From Paratinospora sagittata (Eukaryota > Streptophyta > Magnoliopsida > Ranunculales > Menispermaceae), in the NCBI GenBank assembly GCA_035771175.1, contig CM069610.1, positions 24,580,501-24,644,500 on the forward strand: a stretch of 64,000 nt of DNA, in the 5' to 3' direction. The notes under the pieces are model-generated. The model saw only the letters and a program-made list of their open reading frames with translations, did not search any database and had not been told where the DNA came from. Positions 52,291-62,965 of this stretch are shown here, piece by piece (position 1 is the first letter of the stretch; each line of letters opens with the position of its first letter). The position numbers and the translations under genes are program-made.

Positions 52291-53476
52291 ATGGATAGCC
52301 TCTGCAAATCTAAGCACAAAAGGGATAAAATGAAGGACTTGCTGATCAACGACGTTATCATCAAGACAGATTGCAATTTTGATTCTATTCGGAGCTTGTT
52401 TTGACAAATGCAAGAATCAATACTTTCTTCTCTTAAAAAACTCTTTGGAAAGCTCAATCTAACTTGCAAAAATCGTGTGTGTTGTATTTTTGAAAATCAG
52501 AGAATGAGTGTTTTATAAAATTAGAAGTTGCGGGTTAAAGGGCAAGAGAGTACAAAATGATTTGAATTCAAAACATCGTTTAATCTAAAGTTGTTTTGGG
52601 CGTGCGAGACAATGGGAATCATCTAGGTGTTAGTAGAGAATATTTCAATTAAGATAACCCGGAGAAATTGTATAAGGAATAGAAAAATCGAACAAGCAGA
52701 AGTGCCCACATTTTTCTCGTTAGAAATACCAGATTTTTTCCTCAGACGGGGATAGCGTGCTATTGGGTTGTGTATCATGTTCTCAATTGACAGATAGCAC
52801 GCTTTAGCAGATCGATATACACAAACCCGAGAGCTCGAGTTTTACGGACTTTCCGATAGCGTGTTATCGAGGCCTATATCGCGCTATTGCCCATTTTACT
52901 AAAAATGAAAAGATCACGGCAACAGCTTTATAGCGAAGTATCAAAGGGGATAGCGCAGTATAGACAATTTTTCAGAAAAACAAATGTTTTGTTATAGGAC
53001 CCTATCAGCGTGCTATCAACACTGATAGTGCACTAGTGCCTTCAGGAAAGTTTTGGCAAATTGCTGGATAGCCTTATTTTTGAAAAATTAATATTTTGAC
53101 ACTCAAGAACCATTCCATTAACTCAAAACATATTGTATAAAATTAAAACTTTTAAATAATTCAAAACTCATTGAAATTATGATTAAAACCTTTCGGAAAA
53201 CATTTTTTCAAAATGAAATACTATATCGAAGTGATTTTGAAGACTTTGCAGATTTCAGAGTTTTAGTGCTGAGATTGAACGAGAGGTTACCCTACACACC
53301 AAAGATCAAACTAATGCCTTACTTAGGCATGAGATATGTCTTCGTTCTTTTAGCTTGATCTTTGTATAGTTCGAAAGCTATTGTTTGATGTGTTCTTGAT
53401 GCAAGACAATTGATGTGTTCTTTTTTGTTGTGTTATCTTACCGAGACCACTTCATATATACTTACAACTTAAAACA
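52291..53476 (+). repeat. Satellite monomer 45, type S' (1,186 bp)
   Basis: CTATTCGGAGCTTG, GATAACCCGGAG, GATAGCGCAGTATAG and ATTGAACGAGAGG. Recurs at 55850. Confidence 0.97.
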
Positions 53477-54662
53477 ATGGATAGCCTCTACAAATCAAAG
53501 CACAAAAGGGATAAAATGAAGGACTTGCTGATCAACGACGTTATCATCAAGGCAGGTTGCAATTTTGATTCTATTCGAAGCTTGTTTTGACAAATGCAAA
53601 AATCAGTACTTTCTTCTCTTGAAAAACTCTTTGGAAAGCTCAATCTAACTTGCAAAAATCGTGTGTGTTGTATTTTTGAAAATCAGAGAATGAGTGTTTT
53701 ATAAAATTAGAAGTTGCGGGTTAAAGGGCAAGAGAGTACAAAATGATTTGAATTCAAAACATCGTTTAATCTAAAGTTGTTTTGGGCGTGCGAGACAATG
53801 GGAATCATCTAGGTGTTAGTAGAGAATATTTCAATTAAGATAACCCGGAGAAATTGTATAAGGAATAGAAAAATCGAACAAGCAGAAGTGCCCACATTTT
53901 TCTCGTTAGAAATACCAGATTTTTTCCTCAGACGGGGATAGCGTGCTATTGGGTTGTGTATCATGTTCTCAATTGACAGATAGCACGCTTTAGCAGATCG
54001 ATATACACAAACCCGAGAGCTCGAGTTTTACGGACTTTCCGATAGCGTGTTATCGAGGCCTATATCGCGCTATTGCCCATTTTACTAAAAATGAAAAGAT
54101 CACGGCAACAGCTTTATAGCGAAGTATCAAAGGGGATAGCGCAGTATAGACAATTTTTCAGAAAAACAAATGTTTTGTTATAGGACCCTATCAGCGTGCT
54201 ATCAACACTGATAGTGCACTAGTGCCTTCAGGAAAGTTTTGGCAAATTGCTGGATAGCCTTATTTTTGAAAAATTAATATTTTGACACTCAAGAACCATT
54301 CCATTAACTCAAAACATATTGTATAAAATTAAAACTTTTAAATAATTCAAAACTCATTGAAATTATGATTAAAACCTTTCGGAAAACATTTTTTCAAAAT
54401 GAAATACTATATCGAAGTGATTTTGAAGACTTTGCAGATTTCAGAGTTTTAGTGCTGAGATTGATCGAGAGGTTACCTTACACACCAAAGATCAAACTAA
54501 TGCCTTACTTAGGCATGAGATATGTCTTCGTTCTTTTAGCTTGATCTTTGTAGAGTTCGAAAGCTATTGTTTGATGTGTTCTTGATGCAAGACAATTGAT
54601 GTGTTCTTTTTTGTTGTGTTATCTTACCGAGACCACTTCATATATACTTACAACTTAAAACA
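53477..54662 (+). repeat. Satellite monomer 46, type T (1,186 bp)
   Basis: CCTCTACAAATCAAAG, AAGGCAGGTTGC and CAAAAATCAGTAC. Nearly the same as the next monomer. Confidence 0.97.
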
Positions 54663-55849
54663 ATGGATAGCCTCTACAAATCAAAGCACAAAAGGGATAA
54701 AATGAAGGACTTGCTGATCAACGACGTTATCATCAAGGCAGGTTGCAATTTTGATTCTATTCGAAGCTTGTTTTGACAAATGCAAAAATCAGTACTTTCT
54801 TCTCTTGAAAAACTCTTTGGAAAGCTCAATCTAACTTGCAAAAATCGTGTGTGTTGTATTTTTGAAAATCAGAGAATGAGTGTTTTATAAAATTAGAAGT
54901 TGCGGGTTAAAGGGCAAGAGAGTACAAAATGATTTGAATTCAAAACATCGTTTAATCTAAAGTTGTTTTGGGCGTGCGAGACAATGGGAATCATCTAGGT
55001 GTTAGTAGAGAATATTTCAATTAGGATAACCCGGAGAAATTGTATAAGGAATAGAAAAATCGAACAAGCAGAAGTGCCCACATTTTTCTCGTTAGAAATA
55101 CCAGATTTTTTCCTCAGACGGGGATAGCGTCCTATTGGGTTGTGTATCATGTTCTCAATTGACAGATAGCATGCTTTAGCAGATCGATATACACAAACCC
55201 GAGAGCTCGAGTTTTACGGACATTCCGATAGCGTGTTATCGAGGCCTAAATCGCGCTATTGCCCATTTTACTAAAAATGAAAAGATCACGGCAACAGCTT
55301 TATAGCGAAGTATCAAAGGGGATAGCGCAGTATAGACAATTTTTCAGAAAAACAAATGTTTTGTTATAGGATCCTATCAGCGTGCTATCAACACTGATAG
55401 TGCACTAGTGCCTTCAGGAAAATTTTGGCAAATTGCTGGATAGCCTTATTTTTGAAAAATTAATATTTTGACACTTAAGAACCATTCCATTAACTCAAAA
55501 CATATTGTATAAGATTAAAAACTTTTAAATAATTCAAAACTCATTGAAATTATGATTAAAACCTTTCGGAAAACATTTTTTCAAAATGAAATACTATATC
55601 GAAGTGATTTTGAAGACTTTGCAGATTTCAGAGTTTTAGTGCTGAGATTGATCGAGAGGTTACCTTACACACCAAAGATCAAACTAATGCCTTACTTAGG
55701 CATGAGATATGTCTTCGTTCTTTTAGCTTGATCTTTGTAGAGTTCGAAAGCTATTGTTTGATGTGTTCTTGATGCAAGACAATTGATGTGTTCTTTTTTG
55801 TTGTGTTATCTTACCGAGACCACTTCATATATACTTACAACTTAAAACA
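54663..55849 (+). repeat. Satellite monomer 47, type T (1,187 bp)
   Basis: Duplicate of monomer 46 with changes such as CAATTAGGATAACCC and the altered box GATAGCGTCCTATT. Confidence 0.97.
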
Positions 55850-57035
55850 ATGGATAGCCTCTGCAAATCTAAGCACAAAAGGGATAAAATGAAGGACTTG
55901 CTGATCAACGACGTTATCATCAAGACAGATTGCAATTTTGATTCTATTCGGAGCTTGTTTTGACAAATGCAAGAATCAATACTTTCTTCTCTTAAAAAAC
56001 TCTTTGGAAAGCTCAATCTAACTTGAAAAAATCGTGTGTGTTGTATTTTTGAAAATCAGAGAATGAGTGTTTTATAAAATTAGAAGTTGCGGGTTAAAGG
56101 GCAAGAGAGTACAAAATGATTTGAATTCAAAACATCGTTTAATCTAAAGTTGTTTTGGGCGTGCGAGACAATGGGAATCATCTAGGTGTTAGTAGAGAAT
56201 ATTTCAATTAAGATAACCCGGAGAAATTGTATAAGGAATAGAAAAATCGAACAAGCAGAAGTGCCCACATTTTTCTCGTTAGAAATACCAGATTTTTTCC
56301 TCAGACGGGGATAGCGTGCTATTGGGTTGTGTATCATGTTCTCAATTGACAGATAGCACGCTTTAGCAGATCGATATACACAAACCCGAGAGCTCGAGTT
56401 TTACGGACTTTCCGATAGCGTGTTATCGAGGCCTATATCGCGCTATTGCCCATTTTACTAAAAATGAAAAGATCACGGCAACAGCTTTATAGCGAAGTAT
56501 CAAAGGGGATAGCGCAGTATAGACAATTTTTCAGAAAAACAAATGTTTTGTTATAGGACCCTATCAGCGTGCTATCAACACTGATAGTGCACTAGTGCCT
56601 TCAGGAAAGTTTTGGCAAATTGCTGGATAGCCTTATTTTTGAAAAATTAATATTTTGACACTCAAGAACCATTCCATTAACTCAAAACATATTGTATAAA
56701 ATTAAAACTTTTAAATAATTCAAAACTCATTGAAATTATGATTAAAACCTTTCGGAAAACATTTTTTCAAAATGAAATACTATATCGAAGTGATTTTGAA
56801 GACTTTGCAGATTTCAGAGTTTTAGTGCTGAGATTGAACGAGAGGTTACCCTACACACCAAAGATCAAACTAATGCCTTACTTAGGCATGAGATATGTCT
56901 TCGTTCTTTTAGCTTGATCTTTGTAGACTTCGAAAGCTATTGTTTGATGTGTTCTTGATGCAAGCCAATTGATGTGTTCTTTTTTGTTGTGTTATCTTAC
57001 CGAGACCACTTCATATATACTTACAACTTAAAACA
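55850..57035 (+). repeat. Satellite monomer 48, type S' (1,186 bp)
   Basis: Offset 3,559 from monomer 45 with the same private variants over its whole length. Private AACTTGAAAAAATCG. Confidence 0.97.
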
Positions 57036-58222
57036 ATGGATAGCCTCTACAAATCAAAGCACAAAAGGGATAAAATGAAGGACTTGCTGATCAACGACGT
57101 TATCATCAAGGCAGATTGCAATTTTGATTCTATTCGAAGCTTGTTTTGACAAATGCAAAAATCAGTACTTTCTTCTCTTGAAAAACTCTTTGGAAAGCTC
57201 AATCTAACTTGCAAAAATCGTGTGTGTTGTATTTTTGAAAATCAGAGAATGAGTGTTTTATAAAATTAGAAGTTGCGGGTTAAAGGGCAAGTGAGTACAA
57301 AATGATTTGAATTCAAAACATCGTTTAATCTAAAGTTTTCTTGGGCGTGCGAGACAATGGGAATCATCTAGGTGTTAGTAGAGAATATTTCAATTAAGAT
57401 AACCTGGAGAAATTGTATAAGGAATAGAAAAATCGAACAAGCAGAAGTGCCCACATTTTTCTCGTTAGAAATATCAAGTTTTTTTCTCAGACGGGGATAG
57501 CGTGCTATTGGGTTGTGTATCATGTTCTCAATTGACAGATAGCAGGCTATAGCAGATCGATATACACAAACCCGAGAGCTCGAGTTTTACGGACTTTCCG
57601 ATAGCGTGTTATCGAGGCCTATATCGCGCTATTGCCCATTTTACTAAAAATGGAAAGATCACGGCAACAGCTTTATAGCGAAGTATCAAAGGGGATAGCG
57701 CGGTATAGACAATTTTTCAGAAAAACAAATGTTTTGTAATAGAACCCTATCAGCGTGCTATCAACACTGATAGTGCGGTAGTGCCTTCAGGAAAATTTTG
57801 GCAAATTGCTGGATAGCCTTATTTTTGTAAAATTAATTTTTTGACACTTAAGAACCATTCCATTAACTCAAAACATATTGTATAAGATTAAAAACTTTTA
57901 ACTAATTCAAAACTCATTGAAATTATGATTAAAACCTTTCGGAAAACATTTTTTCAAAATGAAATACTATATCGAAGTGATTTTGAAGACTTTGCAGATT
58001 TCAGAGTTTTAGTGCTGAGATTGATCGAGAGGTTACCCTACACACCAAAGATCAAACAAATGCCTTACTTAGGCATGAGATATGTCTTCGTTCTTTTAGC
58101 TTGATCTTTGTAGACTTCGAAAGCTATTGTTTGATGTGTTCTTGATGCAAGACAATTGATGTGTTCTTTTTGGTTGTGTTATCTTACTGAGACCACTTCA
58201 TATATACTTACAACTTAAAATA
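57036..58222 (+). repeat. Satellite monomer 49, T head with U features (1,187 bp)
   Basis: Head CCTCTACAAATCAAAG as T, then AAAGTTTTCTTGGGC, which is shared with monomers 51 and 54. Confidence 0.96.
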
Positions 58223-58401
58223 ATGGATAGCCTCTGCAAATCTAAGCACAAAAGGGATAAAATGAAGGACTTGCTGATCAACGACGTTATCATCAAGACA
58301 GATTGCAATTTTGATTCTATTCGAAGCTTGTTTTGACAAATGCAAGAATCAATACTTTCTTCTCTTGAAAAACTCTTTGGAAAGCTCAATCTAACTTGCA
58401 A
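58198..58401 (-). other. Minus-strand 67-codon frame, exemplar; overlaps the plus-strand frame
   Basis: An open frame of 61-71 codons, ending in CKYI or KWSR, is present in most monomers. Its first codon is TTG, not ATG; the first in-frame ATG is only about residue 37. Upstream the frame meets a stop after nine more codons without an ATG. No family is recognisable. Repeated openness reflects copying of one satellite sequence, not independent conservation. Confidence 0.15.
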
Positions 58402-59409
58402 AAATCGTGTGTGTTGTATTTTTGAAAATCAGAGAATGAGTGTTTTATAAAATTAGAAGTTGCGGGTTAAAGGGTAAGAGAGTACAAAATGATTTGAATT
58501 CAAAACATTGTTTAATCTAAAGTTGTTTTGGGCGTGCGAGACAATGGGAATCATCTAGGTGTTAGTAGAGAATATTTCAATTAAGGTAACCTGGAGAAAT
58601 TGTATATGGAATTGAAAAATCGAGCAAGCAGAAGTGCCCACATTTTTCTCGTTAGAAATATCAGATTTTTTTCTCAGACGTGGATAGCGTGCTATTGGGT
58701 TGTGTATCATGTTCTCAATTGACAGATAGCAGGCTATAGCAGATCGATATACACAAACCCGAGAGCTCGAGTTTTACGGACTTTCCGATAGCGTGTTATC
58801 GAGGCCTATAGCGCGCTATTGCCCATTTTACTAAAAATGGAAAGATCACGGCAACAGCTTTACAGCGAAGTATCAAAAGGGATAGCGCGGTATAGACAAT
58901 TTTTCATAAAAACAAATGTTTTGTTATAGAACCCTATCAGCGTGCTATCAACACTGATAGTGCGCTAGTGCCTTCAGGAAAATTTTGGCAAATTGCTGGA
59001 TAGCCTTATTTTTGTAAAATTAATATTTTGACACTCAAGAACCATTCCATTAACTCAAAACATATTGTATAAGATTAAAAACTTTTAAATAATTCAAAAC
59101 TCATTGAAATTATAATTAAAACCTTTCGAAAAACATTTTTTCAAAATGAAATACTATATCGAAGTGATTTTGAAGACTTTCCAGATTTCAGAGTTTTAGT
59201 ACTGAGATTGATCGAGAGGTTACCCTACACACCAAAGATCAAACTAATGCCTTACTTAGGCATGAGATATGTCTTCGTTCTTTTAGCTTGATCTTTGTAG
59301 ACTTCGAAAGCTATTGTTTGATGTGTCCTTGATGCAAGACAATTGATGTGTTCTTTTTTGTTGTGTTATCTTACCGAGACCACTTCATATATACTTACAA
59401 CTTAAAACA
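58223..59409 (+). repeat. Satellite monomer 50, type V (1,187 bp)
   Basis: AAGGTAACCTGG and GTATATGGAATTGAAAAATC. The tail has ACTTTCCAGATTTC and TTTAGTACTGAG. Confidence 0.97.
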
Positions 59410-60593
59410 ATGGATAGCCTCTGCAAATCAAAGCACAAAAGGGATAAAATGAAGGACTTGTTGATCAACGACGTTATCATCAAGGCAGATTGGAATTTTG
59501 ATTTTATTCGAAGCTTGTTTTGACAAATGCAAGAATCAATACTTTCTTTTCTTGAAAAACTCTTTGGAAAGCTCAATCTAACTTGCAAAAATCGTGTGTG
59601 TTGTATTTTTGAAAATCAGAGAATGAGTGTTTTATAAAATTAGAAGTTGCGGGTTAAAGGGCAAGAGAGTACAAAATGATTTGAATTCAAAACATCGTTT
59701 AATCTAAAGTTTTCTTGGGCGTGCGAGACAATGGGAATCATCTAGGTGTTAGTAGAGAATATTTCAATTAAGATAACCTGGAGAAATTGTAAAAGGAATA
59801 GAAAAATCGAACAAGCAGAAGTGCCCACATTTTTCTCGTTAGAAATATCAGATTTTTTTCTCAGACGGGGATAGCGTGCTATTGGGTTGTGTATCATGTT
59901 CTCAATTGACAGATAGCAGGCTATAGCAGATCGATATACACAAACCCGAGAGCTCGAGTTTTACGGACTTTCCGATAGCGTGTTATCGAGGCCTATAGCG
60001 CGCTATTGCCCATTTTACTAAAAATGGAAAGATCACGGCAACAGCTTTATAGCGAAGTATCAAAGGGGATAGCGCGGTATAGACAATTTTTCAGAAAAAC
60101 AAATGTTTTGTTAGAGAACCCTATCAGCGTGCTATCAACACTGATAGTGCGCTAGTGCCTTCAGGAAAATTTTGGCAAATTGCTGGATAGCCTTTTTGTA
60201 AAATTAATATTTTGACACTCAAGAACCATTCCATTAACTCAAAACATATTGTATAAGATTAAAAACTTTTAACTAATTCAAAACTCATTGAAATTATAAT
60301 TAAAACCTTTCGGAAAACATTTTTTCAAAATGAAATACTATGTCGAAGTGATTTTGAAGACTTTGCAGATTTCAGAGTTTTAATGCTGAGATTGATCGAG
60401 AGGTTACCCTACACACCAAAGATCAAACTAATGCCTTACTTAGGCATGAGATATGTCTTCGTTCTTTTAGCTTGATCTTTGTAGACTTCGAAAGCTATTG
60501 TTTGATGTGTTCTTGATGCAAGACAATTGATGTGTTCTTTTTGGTTTTGTTATCTTACCGAGACCACTTCATATATACTTACAACTTAAAATA
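59410..60593 (+). repeat. Satellite monomer 51, type U (1,184 bp)
   Basis: AAAGTTTTCTTGGGC, GATTGGAATTTTG, TTTAACTAATTC, CTATGTCGAAG and TTTTAATGCTGAG. GATAGCCTTTTTGT has lost 3 bp. Confidence 0.97.
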
Positions 60594-61781
60594 ATGGATA
60601 GCCTCTGCAAATCTAAGCACAAAAGGGATAAAAATGAAGGGCTTGCTGATCAACGACGTTATCATCAAGGCAGATTGCAATTTTGATTCTATTCGAAGCT
60701 TGTTTTGACAAATGCAAAAATCAATACTTTCTTCTCTTGAAAAACTCTTTGGAAAGCTCAATCTAACTTGCAAAAATCGTGTGTGTTGTATTTTTGAAAA
60801 TCAGAGAATGAGTGTTTTATAAAATTAGAAGTTGCGGGTTAAAGGGCAAGAGAGTACAAAATGATTTGAATTACAAACATCGTTTAATCTAAAGTTGTTT
60901 TGGGCGTGCGAGACAATGGGAATCATCTAGGTGTTAGTAGAGAATATTTCAATTAAGATAACCTAGAGAAATTGTATAAGGAATAGAAAAATCGAGCAAG
61001 CAGAAGTGCCCACATTTTTCTCGTTAGAAATATCAGATTTTTTTCTCAGACGTGGATAGCGTGCTACTGGGTTGTGTGTCATGTTCTCAATTGACAGATA
61101 GCAGGCTATAGCAGATCGATATACACAAACCCGAGAGCTCGAGTTTTACGGACTTTCCGATAGCGTGGTATCGAGGCCTATAGCGCGCTATTGCCCATTT
61201 TACTAAATATGGAAAGATCACGGCAACAGCTTTATAGCGAAGTATCAAAGGGGATAGCGCGGTATAGACAATTTTTCAGAAAAACAAATGTTTTGTTATA
61301 GAACCCTATCGGCGTGCTATCAACACTGATAGTGCGCTAGTGCCTTCAGGAAAATTTTGGCAAATTGCTGGATAGCCTTATTTTTGTAAAATTAATATTT
61401 TGACACTCAAGAACCATTCCATTAACTCAAAACATATTGTATAAGATTAAAAACTTTTAAATAATTCAAAACTCATTGAAATTATAATTAAAACCTTTCG
61501 GAAAACATTTTTTCAAAATGAAATACTATATCGAAGTGATTTTGAAGACTTTGCAGATTTCAGAGTTTTAGTGCTGAGATTGATCGAGAGGTTGCCCTAC
61601 ACACCAAAGATCAAACTAATGCCTTACTTAGGCAAGAGATATGTCTTCGTTCTTTTAGCTTGATCTTTGTAGACTTCGAAAGCTATTGTTTGATGTGTTC
61701 TTGATGCAAGACAATTGATGTGTTCTTTTTTGTTGTGTTATCTTATCGAGACCACTTCATATATACTTACAACTTAAAACA
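60594..61781 (+). repeat. Satellite monomer 52, R-type with private head (1,188 bp)
   Basis: Head AAAAATGAAGGGCTTGC has one extra A. The remainder is type R (TTACAAACATCG, TACTAAATATGG, GATAGCGTGGTATCG). Confidence 0.96.
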
Positions 61782-62241
61782 ATGGATAGCCTCTGCAAAT
61801 CTAAGCACAAAAGGGATAAAATGAAGGACTTGCTGATCAACGACGTTATCATCAAGAGAGATTGCAATTTTGATTCTATTCGAAGCTTGTTTTGACAAAT
61901 GCAAGAATCAATACTTTCTTCTCTTGAAAAACTCTTTGGAAAGCTCAATCTAACTTGCAAAAATCGTGTGTGTTGTATTTTTGAAAATCAGAGAATGAGT
62001 GTTTTATAAAATTAGAAGTTGCGGGTTAAAGGGTAAGAGAGTACAAAATGATTTGAATTCAAAACATTGTTTAATCTAAAGTTGTTTTGGGCGTGCGAGA
62101 CAATGGGAATCATCTAGGTGTTAGTAGAGAATATTTCAATTAAGGTAACCTGGAGAAATTGTATATGGAATTGAAAAATCGAGCAAGCAGAAGTGCCCAC
62201 ATTTTTCTCGTTAGAAATATCATATTTTTTTCTCAGACGTG

Positions 62242-62565
62242 GATAGCGTGCTATTGGGTTGTGTATCATGTTCTCAATTGACAGATAGCAGGCTATAGCA
62301 GATCGATATACACAAACCCGAGAGCTCGAGTTTTACGGACTTTCCGATAGCGTGTTATCGAGGCCTATAGCGCGCTATTGCCCATTTTACTAAAAATGGA
62401 AAGATCACGGCAACAGCTTTATAGCGAAGTATCAAAGGGGATAGCGCGGTATAGACAATTTTTCAGAAAAACAAATGTTTTGTTAGAGAACCCTATCAGC
62501 GTGCTATCAACACTGATAGTGCGCTAGTGCCTTCAGGAAAATTTTGGCAAATTGCTGGATAGCCT
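62242..62565 (+). repeat. Palindromic box cluster, exemplar in monomer 53
   Basis: Eight degenerate copies of a GC-centred palindrome near ATAGCGCGCTAT begin at 62242, 62284, 62346, 62366, 62420, 62440, 62494 and 62515, with a half copy at 62558. Examples are GATAGCGTGCTATT, TATAGCGCGCTATT and GATAGCGCGGTATA. The spacings 42, 62, 20, 54, 20, 54, 21 and 43 bp are mostly near multiples of 20-21 bp. The cluster recurs at the same place in every complete monomer with few losses. It holds much of the monomer's CpG and is clearly more GC-rich than the rest. Clustered short motifs are known from subterminal regions of some plant DNA transposons and from protein-binding satellite boxes. Which applies, if either, is unknown. 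Confidence 0.88.
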
Positions 62566-62567
62566 TT
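62346..62567 (+). repeat. Internal 74-bp tandem sub-repeat, three diverged copies (exemplar)
   Basis: Copies start at 62346, 62420 and 62494, exactly 74 bp apart. Each opens with a box, has a second box 20-21 bp later, and continues into an A/T-rich stretch (CCCATTTTACTAAAAATGG, ACAATTTTTCAGAAAAAC, GTGCCTTCAGGAAAATTTTG). By eye the first two copies align best. The same layout measured at 63531, 63605 and 63679 gives 74 and 74 bp again. Confidence 0.8.
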
Positions 62568-62802
62568 TTGTAAAATTAATATTTTGACACTCAAGAACCA
62601 TTCCATTAACTCAAAACATATTGTATAAGATTAAAAACTTTTAACTAATTCAAAACTCATTGAAATTATAATTAAAACCTTTCGGAAAACATTTTTTCAA
62701 AATGAAATACTATGTCGAAGTGATTTTGAAGACTTTGCAGATTTCAGAGTTTTAATGCTGAGATTGATCGAGAGGTTACCCTACACACCAAAGATCAAAC
62801 TA

Positions 62803-62819
62803 ATGCCTTACTTAGGCAT
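62803..62819 (+). repeat. Short inverted repeat ATGCCT-TACTT-AGGCAT (exemplar)
   Basis: Perfect 6-bp stem with a 5-base spacer, kept in most monomers. Type E copies (24891-24903, 27258-27270, 33177-33189) lose 4 bp of the centre but keep both arms, leaving ATGCCTTAGGCAT. Confidence 0.85.
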
Positions 62820-62873
62820 GAGATATGTCTTCGTTCTTTTAGCTTGATCTTTGTAGACTTCGAAAGCTATTGT

Positions 62874-62911
62874 TTGATGTGTTCTTGATGCAAGACAATT
62901 GATGTGTTCTT
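62874..62911 (+). repeat. Direct repeat TTGATGTGTTCTT, two copies 25 bp apart (exemplar)
   Basis: Copies at 62874-62886 and 62899-62911, separated by GATGCAAGACAA. Present in nearly all monomers about 65-90 bp upstream of the landmark. Monomer 37 retains only one copy. Confidence 0.9.
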
Positions 62912-62965
62912 TTTGGTTTTGTTATCTTACCGAGACCACTTCATATATACTTACAACTTAAAATA

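Larger units (their letters stand above)
43945..53476 (+). repeat. Higher-order repeat block: tetramer P-Q-R-S, two copies (4,767 and 4,765 bp)
   Basis: Copy 1 is 43945-48711 and copy 2 is 48712-53476. Type P carries CTTTAGAAACCTC, GAGACCATG, a 20-bp tandem duplication and ATTGATATAAG in both copies. Type R carries GAATTACAAACATCG and TACTAAATATGG. Q and S resemble each other (GATAGCACGCTTTAGC, GACGGGGATAGCG), so the tetramer may have grown from a simpler dimer. Confidence 0.92.
52291..58222 (+). repeat. Overlapping repeat unit S'-T-T-S'-T' with 3,559-bp offset
   Basis: Type S' (CTATTCGGAGCTTG, ATTGAACGAGAGG) occurs at 52291 and 55850. Type T (CCTCTACAAATCAAAG) occurs at 53477, 54663 and 57036. 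S' and T are therefore both displaced by 3,559 bp, three monomers, while the two central T monomers look like a direct single-monomer duplication. Confidence 0.85.
61782..62965 (+). repeat. Satellite monomer 53, V head with U tail (1,184 bp)
   Basis: Head GTATATGGAATTGAAAAATC as monomer 50; tail GATAGCCTTTTTGT, TTTAACTAATTC and TTTTAATGCTGAG as monomer 51. A chimera. Confidence 0.96.

Noticed and set aside
58198..58401. Minus-strand 61-71 codon frames found in most monomers, as a conserved gene family
   Set aside because: The first codon is TTG and no ATG precedes residue 37. There is no recognisable domain. Repetition comes from satellite copying, and frames are broken or altered in several monomers.
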